Part shown: one piece after another, positions 46,875 to 59,700 of the stretch
Layout: each line of letters opens with the position of its first letter
Position numbering within the stretch: the stretch's first letter is position 1
Program-made: the position numbers and the translations under genes
The notes under the pieces: generated by a model
What the model was told of the DNA's origin: nothing
The model's input: the letters and a program-made list of their open reading frames with translations, nothing else
The model's database searches: none
Source: Typhlomys cinereus
Taxonomy: Eukaryota; Chordata; Mammalia; Rodentia; Platacanthomyidae
Assembly (NCBI GenBank): GCA_023101885.1
Contig: JALPQD010000004.1
Span: forward strand, 8,027,421-8,091,420
Direction of reading: 5' to 3'
DNA length: 64,000 bases

Positions 46875-49800
46875 CAGGGCTTCATGTATGCTAAATAGGC
46901 ACCATATCACTGATGACTTATACCCCAATTTGGAATGTCTGATTTTGTGTGTGTACGTATGTGTGTGTCCTTGTGGAGGACCAAGGGTGGTTTCAGGAAT
47001 CACCCTGGATTGCTTCTATCTCCTTCTTGCTTCGCTCTGGGATTTCCCAAGTTCTCACCAGGGCCAGAAGTGCAGGCCACCACCATTTCTGCCTGGTGTT
47101 TATATGGAGTCTGGGATCCAAACTCAGGACCTTCTGCTTGGGAGAGAGTCTTAACCCTGAGCCATCTCTCCAGCCCTGGAATGTCTGATTTTTTAAAAAT
47201 GTTTTATTTATGAGAGAGGGACAGAAAGAAAGAGGCAGAAACAGAAGAGACAGAAGGAGAAAAAGAGAGAGGGCACATGCATGCAATGGTTTGGGAGATC
47301 AGAGAACAACTTTTCAGAAGTCAGTTTAGTTCTGTTCTTCCACCATGTGGGCTTCTAGGAATTGAAGGTTGCCAGGTTTACCAGTAGGTGCCTTACCTGC
47401 CGAGCTGCCTCTCCAGCCTGGGAGATCTACTTTTTATATTTTATACTATTTGGTTGTTGCTTAGGGTAGTTATAATCCTTATCTTGCACTATGTTTATTT
47501 TGAATGTGGTATGCCAGTTTAAAAGTATAGCCCTGGTTTCTCACAATTTAATTTCATGTTTCATGAGAGTGAAAGTTTTTGTTCACAGTCCCAGAGCAGC
47601 ATTTTTATAATAAGTGGAGTTTTTAAAGATGTTATTATTTTTAACTTTATTTTACATCTCTGTAGAGGTGTGTGTGTGTATCAGAGAGTACTGTGTGTCC
47701 CTTTAGAGGACCAAGGATGACTTTGGGGGATCATCTTGAATTGCTTCTACCTCCTTTTTGCTTCCCTCTGGGATTTCCCAGGCTCCACTCACTAGGGCCG
47801 GAAGTGCAGGGTGCCACTGTTTCTGCCTGGTCTTTTTTACGTGGGACTTGGTCCCAAGCGCAGGATCTTCTGCTTTCAAGACAAGAGTCTTAACTGCTGA
47901 GCCATTTCTCCAGTCCAATAAGTGTTTGTTGAATGAATGACATGTGTAAACTTGGGAAGGTGAAAGGAAGAAAGATGGATTCAGAAAACTTGAGTGACTA
48001 CTTCTTCAGAGGATATTCTTGGAAAATAATGTTTAAAATCACTATAAATGAAGAGTTGCTAGTAATTCATGTGGTTGGACGTCTGTAATGATGTTTGCAT
48101 TCTTTGAATCACCAGCTTAGAGCAATGCTTTATAATTTGTCTGTCATCTCAGAAAAACAGTCAAGGTACTGGGAGGAGAACTGAGTTGGTAATGTGCTTA
48201 CTGAGTTCTGCCCCCAGCACCTGCAAGAAGCCAGGTGTGGTGTTGTGTGTGTTGTATTGGGGAGCTGCAAATAGGAGGATCCTTGGGACTTTCTGTGTGA
48301 TTGAACAGCTTGTTTGGTGAGCTTCAGGTGCATGAATATGTGCACCCCCCCACAAATAAAAAATTACTTGTATTTATTTTCCCTTACCTCTTTCCCTTTC
48401 TTTCCCTGCCCCTTGGGCAGGATTTAAAGTCTAGTGTCTTCACTAGGCTGAAGTCCTGTCCTAGAGCCTTGGGGCAGGATTCAGTTGTCATCTCAATTCC
48501 TTCTACCTCATGGGCCACGGTACAGCTTTGGAGATGGAGTAATGATTGGCAAAAGATTAAAAAAGACATAAAAAGTTGGTAAAGTTCTAATCTTTATTTA
48601 CTGGTGGCTAAGACTCTGCAGGGCCTGAGTAGTAACTGCATGCCACGCCCTGCTCCGAGGCCTTGCCTATTACATAAGAAAGGAGGTCTTCTCTTGTGTG
48701 TGCATTTGGGTTTGTTGTGTGCTCTTTGAGACGGGGGTCTCTTGAAGCTCACTTATTTCTGCTTCTTCTGCTTTCACTTCCTGAAGTCTGGATTATAGGT
48801 GTGCTGCATACACCTGGCTGATGTTGATTAATTAGTGAGTGCTTGGAAGACCCTAATGTCTTTCCACCGTCCCAGCTGCTGTCCCAGCTGCTGGGAGTCC
48901 GGGTTTATCTTACTGTAACTGTAATTGGTTAAATGTGGTATCTTCAGCTTTTGTTTTGTTTTGATTTGTTTTTTGGACAGGATATCTTTTTGAGACAAGG
49001 TCCTAGTAGCTAGTAGCCAAGGCTAGTCTTATACTCTGTAAGTAACACCCCGCCCCCATCCATCTCCCAAGTACTGGGGTCACAGGTACTGAGTTTACCA
49101 TCTGTGGTTTATGTAGTCCTGATGATTGAACACAGGGTTTCCTGCATGCTAAGACATGCTGAACTTCATCTCTAGCCTGAAGCTGTGCTCCCCCCCTTTA
49201 TTCACCCTTTTTCTTTTTTTTTATTGTTTTTTTTTTAAATTTAAAGTTGCATATATCTGAAGATGCTCTTGACAGATATTAAGTTAAGATTTTGTGTTTG
49301 TTTGCTTGGTAGTCTACTAGAATGATAGCATGTTACAGTGTGTTTTATAGATTTCGGACTTTTTCTTTCTCTCTTTTTAAAATACAGAACGCTTCACGAA
49401 TCTGCGTGTCATTCTTCCTCAGGGCTATGCTAATCTCTGTGTCATCCCAATTATAGCATATATGCTGTCAAAGCAAGCACTGGACTTAAATTTTAGAAAA
49501 GGGGTTTCAAAAGGTGAAATATTATTCATGATATAAAATAACACATTTATGGGGCTGGTGAGATAGCTCAGTGGGTAAGGCACCTGCTCCTGAATTTGAT
49601 TCCTGGAAACCCATGTGGTTGAAGGAGGGAAGTGACCTCTGACTTCCACACATGCACCATGGAATAAATATGTTTTCTCTTTCAATACATAGAGTATTTT
49701 AAAAAAAGACAGCTTTACATTTATGAAGACCTATGTTGATTCAGTGACCAGGATATCAGGCGCCACAGCAGTGAGGATATGTAAATGTGTAAACGTGGTG

Positions 49801-50240
49801 CTGGTTTCCTAGGAGACTTCTTGCTACATGTCCAGACTTACTTATTTTTTGTTTCTATTTCTAGTGCATTAGCTGTCCTCTACTATGTTTTCTAAATTTA
49901 GCTCCCTGTCTTTCAGGCTGGCATGGCTCTTTATAAGATTGTTCCCAAGAATCCTTACTACTTTTGGTCCGTAATGAGTTTAATCATGCAGGTGAGTATG
50001 CCATTCAGAATAGAATTAAAATTTGTCTTTAGCCATTGTTCTTAATGTACTTCTGAACTTCTTGGATAGTATATTGCAATGAGGATGAGTTTGGGACTTT
50101 ACAAATTGTTAAATCGACTTTTCAAGTTCAGGGTAAATGTTATTCTTTATTTTTTCTTTAGTTTTTGAGACAGGATGTCAAGCCTAAGGTGGTCTTGAAC
50201 TTGCTGTGTGACCCAGGCCGACCTCACACATTATTTATTA

Positions 50241-50298
<58 letters not shown>

Positions 50299-50717
50299 TT
50301 ATATGTATCAGAAGTCATTGCATGTGCCTGTGGAGGCCCAGAGGTGATTTCAGGAATTATTATGGTTTGCTCCTCTTCCTCTTGGCTTTGCTCTGGAGTT
50401 CCTAGGGGTGGAAGTACAGGCCACTACCATTTCCACTCAGTGTTTTTATGTGAGATCTGGGAACCAACCTCAAGTCCTGCTTGTGAGGCAGAGTTTTAAT
50501 CACTGAGCTATCTCTCCAGACCTGACCTCACACTGTAGCTCTCCTTGCCCTCTGTCACCCGAGTGCTGGACTGCAGCATGCACCTCTATGTCTGGCAGCA
50601 GTTATTTGTACACAGCATTGACTATGCTTTCCTGGATTTTAAGCCCATTGTTGGCTATTTGATTAAATGTGAGCTTGAGATACTTGATGTTTTAACAAAG
50701 TTTGCTTATTATTATTA

Positions 50718-50774
<57 letters not shown>

Positions 50775-53700
50775 TGGATTGCTTCTACCTCCTTGCTTCA
50801 CTCTGGGATTCCCCAGGCTCCGTCTACCAGGGCCGGAAGTGTAGGCTGCTGCTATTTCCACTTGGCATTTTTATGTGGGACCTGGGATCTGAACTCAGGA
50901 CCTCCTGCTTTCAAGACAGAGGAAGCTTAATCCCTGAGCCATCTCTCCAGCCCTTCCTAGTTTGTTTTTAAAGCAATATGTAGATTAGTGAACAGTCTGA
51001 ACTGGTTTGCCTTGTTTTTCTCCTTTTCCCCTCTTCTTTTTTCCCTCCTCCCCTCCTTTTCTTTTAGATAGTGTTTCACATAATCCATATTTTCAACTCA
51101 ATATTGTAGCCTAGACTGGCCTTGGACAGCCTTGATCCTTCTACCTCTACCTCCCAAGTACTAGCATTATAAGTGTGTCTCCCAGCTTGCCTTTCTTTTC
51201 TCTGAACCTCAGTTTGTTGTTCTGCAGATTCTTCAAGGATCTTTGGGTTGGGACAGTGGTCAGCAGTTAGAGCAGTTAAAGAGCTCACTGCAAGCACAAA
51301 ATGCCTGATGTGAGTGATGGCCTTGCCTGGAACCCCCACTACCCACACTAGCCCAAGTGGAGGCTCTGAGTTTAATTAGAGACACAGCCTCAAAAGAATA
51401 AGTGATTGCGTAGAGTCTCCATACCACCCTCAGAACCCCATACACGTGCATACTACATGCACATGCACTGGCATACATATGTCCTTATGCACAATATGCA
51501 ACCATACATACATACACATAAAAATGGGAAAAGGGGGGCTGGAGAGGTGGCTCAGGGGTTAAGCCTCTGCCTTGCAGGCGGAAGGTCCTGAGTTCGGATC
51601 CTAGACCCCACGTAGACGCCGGGCGGAAGCAGGGGCGGCCTGCGCTTCTGGTCCTGGTAGGGCGGAGCCTGTGAATCCCGGGGCAGAGTAAATGAGGAGG
51701 TGGAGGCGTCCATGGTGGTTCCCGAATTTGTCTGTGGTTCTACACACAACACACACACACACACATACACACGCATGTACATACACACACACACAATTGA
51801 ATAAATAATAAATTTAAAAAAAATGGGAAAAGGAAAGGAAAAAACCAGACATTTTAAATTCTGTGAAACATAGTGCTCATCAGGAAGATAGAGTATTTGA
51901 GGCCAGCCTGGGATATATGACAAGAACCTGTTCAAAAGGTCAAAACCAAGAGCCTAAACATTCTGGGGTCAGGTCTGCCTTCAACTGTGTGGCTTTTCCC
52001 ATGTGCCTTGAAGAACTGCTGTGGGAGTTTATGAATAAACATTCATAAAATGAATACACTTTTCTTGGAAGATTGATTGCAGGAAATAGGTGAGCTCTGA
52101 GCAGAATTTTCCCACAATTAAAAGTTACAGATGTGCAGATTTCAAGTTTATGCTGTGTAATAACTAGCTAGTAGCAAGCTACATAAAGTCCAGAGTCACA
52201 AGTAAATGCATGGTAGTGCCCATGGTGCCAGCGGGAGAGAAATCACAGCAGAGCACTCATTCTTTCCTCCTACAGTCTATCTCTGCGCAGGATGAAAACC
52301 TCTCTAAAACCATGTTTCTGCCCCTTGCTGAGAGAATGGTGGAGAAAATGGTGAAAGAGGACAAGATTGAAGCTGAGGCTGAAGTGAGTATCAAGCCCTT
52401 GTGTTTCCTTGGATATAGTATCTCTTGGCCTCCTGGCCCAGTTCACAGTGGCTCCTTCTCAGCCTCTGTGCCAGTGCACCACTTGGCTTGACAGCCCTGA
52501 GCTGTGACCAAAAAAGGAAGTGTGGCTGTTAATTGCACCTCACTTTCACTAGTGTGAAGCCCTGTATTGGGGAGTGAAGCATTTCCCCCTTACAGGTGTT
52601 TGTTTCTTCTCCGAGGTGGAGCTTTATTACATGATCCTGGAACGGCTGGGAAAATACCAAGAGGCCTTGGATGTCATTAGAGGGAAGTTAGGGGGTGAGT
52701 CTGAAAGCTTTTGTCCTTTTTTTCTTTTTTAAATTTAAAAATTAAAATTGTTCATTGTGGAAAGATTATCATAACAAAGACAAAGTCACCTATCTGATCA
52801 CTTTAATATATCTTCCAGACTTTTCTGTGTTGTGACATTATTTTTAAACTTTAATTGAAAATAGTGTATAGGTTCAGAAATTCAAGATCTCTAAATACCT
52901 TTTCCCAGTTCTCCAGTTACTTTTCTTGTCATGTTCAGTTTGTGTTTGAGACATAGCCTCGCTGTAGACCAGGTCATCTGGAACTTACTGTGTAGCTTAG
53001 GCTAGCCTCAAAAGCATGGCAATCCTCCTGCCTTAACCTCATAAGTGTTGGGATCATAGGTATGAGCTAGCTTGCCTGGCAAGTGCTATCTTCTTCCTCT
53101 TTTTTTTTTTTGGTTTTCACAGATGGGCTTGCCATGTAATCCTGGCTAGCCTGGAGCTCACCGTGTGGCCTCCGCCGATCTTGAACTTGTCTCTGTCTCC
53201 TGAGTGCTGGCCTTGGGCTTACACTGCCATGTCTGTGCCCAGTTGCTTGTTCTTTTATTGTTCTAAAATGGTCCTATTTTCCCCTTTCTTCATATTTTTG
53301 AAAATTGATCCTCTTGCCGCAGCCTCCCCAGTGCAGTTTTTGAGACAGGATCTTGCTATGTAAAGTATGCTAGCCAAGAGAATTCTAAGTAGATCAGGCT
53401 TGCCTAGAACTTGCTATTAGACCAGGCTGGTCTAAAACATTCTAGGTAGACCAGGCTGGTCTAGGACATTCTAAGGAGACCATGACAGCTTTGAACTTAA
53501 GAGTCGACCAGGTTGACCATGGGTAGACCATGATGGCCTCAAACATGGCAGTGATTCCCCCCCCCCCACTGCCTGAATATATCACCGTTCTGGCTTCTTT
53601 CTGTTTTTATGTAACCTACTCTCTACTTTACCTTCCTTACAGATAGGTACAGCATTAAAAATGTGCTGTTTTCTCTTCTCTGAAACAGTCTTTGTAAGAT

Positions 53701-56700
53701 ACTAGTTTGTTGATAAGGGTAGTTCTGTTTTCTAAGATGGTGAAGAACAATGCGGGAAATTTTTCCTTCTAATGATTGGGCTTCCTCCAGTTTTGAGCAG
53801 AAACAAATCAGCTCACCGGCTCTTGTAATTTTTAATTATAGAGAAGTTGACAAGTGAGATTCAGAGTCGGGAAAATAAGTGCATGGCTATGTACAAGAAG
53901 CTGAGCCGGTGGCCGGAGTGCAATGCCCTTTCCCGGCGCCTTTTACTGAAAAAGTGAGTAGATAACTGTGTTTTGAGCCCTTGTGGACACTTGTTGCCAG
54001 TGTCTGTTGAGGTTTCTAGGCCTATTCTTTACCAACCTTAATCACAAGGTTTTAGTTTTCAACAAGCCCTCATCTTCAGAAGAATGTTTTTGGCTCTTGG
54101 GTTACCACTGTTGCTGGATTTAGTCTGAAAACTGTTAGTTTATCAAAGTTAATACTGGCGTGGAAGAGAGGCTGCCCTTTTTTCTATACCACCTCCTATT
54201 TAGTAAGAGTTTTCTGTTTTCAGGGCCATTCATTTTATTGGAAGGGAAGTGTGGTCGCTTAAATAATTTTGACAGTCTTTTGGAGTGCTGCCCTCTTTTG
54301 GATGAAAGAAATGGAGGGAGGGAGTGGGTCCTTCTAGTACACAGGGAATTGTATCTTAGAAAAAGTTGGTGGCACGGTTGCTCAGGCAGATTTGTCCCAA
54401 TTTGAATCTAATCCTATGTGCATCCTTTAATCTGGTTTTAGCTCAGATGACTGGCAGTTCTATCTGACTTACTTCGATTCTGTCTTTCGGCTGATCGAGG
54501 AGGCCTGGACCCCTCCTGCTGAAGGTGAACAGTAAGTTGTCTTCTTTACTGAACTGCAGCGGCCAGGATTGAACTGCAGGTGCTAGGCAAGCATTCTACC
54601 TCCATGTCCCTAGCACAGGGACACTTGCTTGCGTTTTTTTTGTTGTTGTTGTTTGTTTTTTTTAATATTTTGTGTGTTTGTGTGTGTATCAGAGGGCATT
54701 GTGTGTCTCTGTGGAGGAACAACGGTAACTTCGGGAATCATCCTGGATTACTTCTACCCCTTATTTCCCAGACTCCACCCACGAAGGCTTGAAGTGCAGG
54801 CCACCACTGTTTCTGCCTGGCGTTTTTACATGGGACCTGGGAACTGAACTCAAGATCTTCTGCTTGTGAGACAGAGTCTTAACCCCCGAGTCATCTCCAG
54901 CCCTGTGTTTTTGAGACAGGGATCAATATGTGGCCTCCACTGGCTTGAGCTTGCTCTGTGTAGTCCAGGCCAGCCTTAGAATTGTGGCAATCCAACCTGT
55001 CTGCCAAAATGCTGATATTATAGACATGCACCCCATGCTTAGTTATAGTGGCATTTTGTTGTGAAAATTCCAGTTCCATTGTGAGACAGTTAAACACTGG
55101 TTTTTAAATAGGGACTGAGGTAGCCTAGGCTGTACTGTCTATTTAACCAAACATAACCCTGGATTTCTGACCTTCTCCTCTCTATCTCACAATTGCTGGA
55201 AACAAGTATATGCTATGCCAGGTTTATCAAGTGCTAAGGATCAATTTAGGACTTTCTGCATGCTTAGCCTAAAGCATTTTATCACCTGAACTATTCCTAG
55301 CACCTCTATATTTTTTAAAAATAATACATTCCTTTCAAAGTAAGATATTTTTTCCCCTCATTTTTTTTAAATTGTAAACTAAACTTGTGCACACTGTATA
55401 AATCTCATTAGTGCAAAAATATGTGGTGTATTAGTTTCCAGTTAGTCAACTAGTCCAAAATCTGACAACAGTCTTCCTTCACATTCATTTCTGTCCATGA
55501 GCTCACACTTTACTTAGCATAAATGTAGGATTGTATTAGACATCATAGCTTGTAGCTTGGTGTTTCCTCCTGTAAAATATGGCTTAGGCTATCTTTTGTG
55601 GCACATTCAGATCTGTTTTGTTCTCTTTAGGGGGTCAGTGTACTTAGTTTAAGAGATGAACTACAATTCATTTGCTGTCTCCTATTGATGGTAGTTGAGT
55701 GTCTGTAGATATTGTTATAGATAATACTACAGTAAACATAGCTTTCAAAAAAGGAAATACAAGTAAAATTTTATATGGTTGGGGCGTGACTCGGGTAGAC
55801 TGTCAGGTGGCATGCTGAGGTTGTAGGTTTGGTCCTTGGCATGTTTTTTGAGACACTCTTGCCATGCAGTCCAGGTTGGCTTTAAATTGGAGACAACACC
55901 TTCTCCCCAACCCTGCCTTAAGCTTCCAAGTGTTGGAATTGGTAGTCTGCAGCATCATGGCTTTTTCTGCCTGCCTTCCTTACACAATAAAATTGGCTAT
56001 TTTTATTAGACAGAATTTTGTATACACAGTTCCCTCTATACCACTCACTCCTTTTTATATAGGAGGTTCTTTAAAAATTTTTTTAAACTTTATTTTGTGT
56101 GTATGTGTATCAGAGGGCACTGTGTGTCCCTGTAGAGAATGAAGGGTGACTTCAGGAATCATCTGGATTACATCTTTTTAAAGAAAGAGGTACATGTGGT
56201 TGTTTACACTACAATAGTCAAGTGCTAAGGTTGCTATAATTTGTTACCAAATAGGGTAGGTTCATGGTTCTCTGCCTTCATGCTGGGGATGGACAAAGGA
56301 TCTACCACTTAGCCATGTACCCACAACCTTCGAACTTGGTCCTCCTGCCCCTGCCTCCCAAGTGCTGCAGTCACAGGAGTGCCCCACCACATCTAGGTCT
56401 CACAGTAATCATCTAGTCTTTTTTTTTAAATTTTTTTATTATTTATTCAATTGTGTGTGTGGTGTGCGTGTGTATGTATGTGTGAGTATGTATGTGTGTG
56501 TGTAGAACCACGGACGAATTCGGGAACCACCATGGACACCTCCACCTCCTCCTTCTGCCCCGGGATTCACAGACTCCGCCCTACCAGGACCGGAAACGCA
56601 GGCCGCCCCCGCTTCCGCCCGGCGTCTATACGTGGGGTCTAGGATCCGAACTCAGGACCTTCTGCCTGCAAGGCAGAGGCTTAATTCCTGAGCCGCCTCT

Positions 56701-59700
56701 CCAGCCCCTCTAGTCTTTATTGTTTTATAACTAGCAAAGTGCTGTTTCTTAAAATCAATGACTTTATTAACCTTGTGGGAAAGGTAATAAAATACCCTTT
56801 TCATGTATTTATACCCAGCTCTTTAGAAGGAGAAGTACATTATTCTGCAGAAGAAGCTGTGAAGTTCATAGAAGATCGGATAACAGAAGAATCTAAAAGC
56901 TCCCGCCATCTCCGGGGCCCACACCTAGCTAAACTGGAGCTGATCAGGCGGCTACGAAGTCAAGGTTGTAATGATGAGTACAAGCTAGGTAAGAACCCAT
57001 CTCATATTGGGGAGCTTGGAGAAGACACAGGGACCCCTCCATATCTAAAGTGCAACCTTCTTGAGCAGCAGTATGAGTACCAGGGTCATGTTGGGGACAA
57101 AGCATCATCAGTGTAAAACACAATTACTACTGGATTTTTTTTTTTTAATTTTTTTTAATTATTATTATAATTTATTCAACTGTGTGCATATGCATGTGTA
57201 TGTGCGCGCGCGTCTGTGTGTGTGTGTGTGTGTCTGTGTATGTATAGAACCACGGACGAATTCGCAAACCACCATGGACGCCTCCACCTCCTTCTGCCCC
57301 GGGATTCACAGGCTCCGCCCTACCAGGACCGGAAGCGCAGGCCGCCCCCGCTTCCGCCTGGCGTCTATACGTGGGATCTGGGATCCGAACTCAGGACCTT
57401 CCGCCTGCAAGGCGGAGGCTTAACCCCTGAGCCACCTCTCCAGCCCCTACTACTGGATTTTTAAAGTTCAGGTGCAGGTCGGCTTAGTGTTAACATTTGT
57501 CTAGCCCATCAGAGCTTTTATTGGTGTGGCAGTAAAATCAGGTTTGTTTCAGAGATAGCTTTGCAGCATGTGTATAAAAATTCTCTTTTCCCTTTTGTTT
57601 TTTTGAAAACAGTCTCACTGTAATCCAGGCTGGCCTTGAACTCAGCCTCGCTAGTATTAGAATGACAGATGTGACCTGTCACTCCTGACTCTAATTTTTT
57701 TTTTTGAGAAAGTCCTCAAGTAGCCAATCTAGCTTCTAACTTGCTATGTTGCTGAAGATAACTTTGAATTGATTTCATTTACTAGGTGCTGGGGTTACAG
57801 GCGTGTGCTCCCTTGCCCAGCTCTTACTGTTGCTTTTAATTTGAGGACAAATAAAATTAACGGGTAGCTGTCTCTAAGTCTAGGATTTTGCCTAGTGAAT
57901 GCCTATGTTAGAGTAATTTATGGGCTGCATCTCTTCTCATTTCTTTTTTGTTTATGTGCCTGTCAACGTTACCTTTCATGTAGATGGCATTTATTCAATG
58001 CTTAAGGTGTTCAAGAACTGGTATGGAGAGATTAAAGCATGCCCATGCTCAATGTTTGCAGATGAACATATGTTTTATTTCAGCTTTAAGGAAAACATAG
58101 TGCTCTTCAATTTTAGGTTTATCTCTTCAAATCTGCAAGCTCCTCACTGCCTGTGCCTTCTCTTCTTCCTCCTCCTCCTCTTTTTCTTCCTCTTCCTCTT
58201 TTTCTTCATCTTCCTCCTCTTTTTCTTCCTCCTCCTCCTCTTTCTCTCTCTCCTTCCTTTTTTTTGTCTTCCTCCTTCTCCTTTTTATTCTTCTTCCTTT
58301 TTTCTTTTTCCTCCTCCTTTTCTTGCTTATAATTCATTCTCATTTCTATTCATGCAGTTTTGAATTAGTTGAGGTCAATGCTTTCAAAGTAGAATATTCC
58401 ATTTAGAATTTCCTTCAATGTGTAATTAAGTAAATCCCTTCCCTTCGTTTAGGTGACCCAGAAGAATTAATGTTCCAGTATTTTAAAAAGTTTGGGGATA
58501 AACCATGTTGTTTTACAGACTTAAAGGTGTTCGTTGACCTCTTGCCTGCTACACAGTGTACAAAAGTAAGTATGTGTCAGAATTTGTTAGAGCCTGTTTA
58601 CTAAGAAGAGGTTGCTTGGCTTACAAGTCAAGTGCTTGATGATGTCATGTGTAAATTGGTCTAGCACAGTGGAGTACCATTTCTCCATGTTTGTGTATTT
58701 TTCTGTATTTATATATGTTTATATGTGGATTCACTTATATGTATATGTGTGTGCCTGTGTTTGCATGTATGTATGTGCACGTATGTTCATGTGCACCTGC
58801 CTATATGTGCACGTATGCACATGTGTGTACATGTGTCTCTGCTCATCTGGGTATGCATGATGCACGTGTATGTGTGGATGGGAACTTCATAGCTTATTTT
58901 TAGCACTTGGTTCAGTGTATATTTCTGTAAGAGTTACTCTTAACTTTTGCTGTGAAAAAGCACCCAATGTCAAGAACTTAGGGAGAAAGGGAGATTTATT
59001 CAGCTTACAGTTCCAGAGGGAAGGCATTTTCTTATGGCAGAGATGTCATGGCTGGCTGGCCAAAACTGGAGGAGGCCACGTCATTGCAGACATCTTGGAA
59101 GCAGAGAGCTGCCAGACTGCTTGCTGCAAAGACAGACTTCTGGAGGTAGGGTGGGTCTAATCCACCTTAAGGTCCACTCCTTATGGCTGCCTTCCTCCAG
59201 CAAGGCTCCACCTCTCAAGGTACCATGACCTTGCCAAATACATGAGACTGTGGGGGACACATCTCAAACCATGACACCTTCATTATAGACAGTTGGAGTA
59301 CTCAGCTCATTGGAAGAACAGCATGCTTCAGGTATGCTTGGAGCACTGTGTAAAGAAGAAGGGACATGAATAAAAGCCAGTACCTTCTGTCCGATGCACC
59401 TGTGGTGGTAAGTGAGGGTTAGCAGTCTTCCTCCGTTGTTCTTTCAGATAGCTCTCTGTCCCCTTGGGGAGTGAATAAAGTAGATTAGACAAGAGAGTTG
59501 TTCCCTTTGTGTGTGTGTGTGTCCTTCTCTCTATCTTGTCTGTCTGTCTGTTTTGTCTGTCTGTCTGTCTGTCTCAAGTCCATGACGACTCAATACTTTG
59601 GCAGCTTTGAGGAGTAGTGCACTTCTTCACCAGGAAGGAAATAGTGGGCTCTATGGGGTCTTTAGTGACTATCTCTGTTCTTATTGGGATGTATGTGTGT

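Larger units (their letters stand above)
45092..49916 (+). other. NAA25: NAA25 intron 4
   Basis: 4.8 kb. An older SINE (45750-46000, +), an unnamed A-tailed element (46173-46513, -), (TTCC)n(TC)n (46756-46875), SINEs on the minus strand (46947-47177 and 47650-47918), an older one at about 47270-47420 (-), B1-type copies (about 48725-48820 and 48985-49090, -), a U6 pseudogene (49383-49480, -) and a short tRNA-type SINE (49553-49700, +). Confidence 0.7.
49992..52275 (+). other. NAA25: NAA25 intron 5
   Basis: 2.3 kb. Two older minus-strand SINEs, each with an expanded (TG)n (50241-50288 and 50720-50768); B1-type fragments (about 50155-50230 -, 51060-51190 -); and a young SINE (51535-51819, +). 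Nothing gene-like. Confidence 0.7.
56989..58452 (+). other. NAA25: NAA25 intron 10
   Basis: 1.5 kb. A young SINE (57140-57447, -), B1-type copies (about 57600-57690 and 57695-57820, -) and a 170-bp pyrimidine tract (58156-58326) close to exon 11. Confidence 0.75.

Noticed and set aside
49383..49480. Possible functional U6 gene
   Set aside because: Substitutions in conserved core regions, an A-rich tail and no visible snRNA promoter point to a retropseudogene.
53391..53550. CRISPR-like regular array
   Set aside because: Spacing is regular but there are no unique spacers; units are contiguous and derived from B1. The context is a vertebrate intron.
57920..58363. 147-codon frame upstream of NAA25 exon 11
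   Set aside because: Its second half is the Phe/Leu/Ser translation of a pyrimidine tract; the first half has no recognisable domain and does not fit the NAA25 frame.
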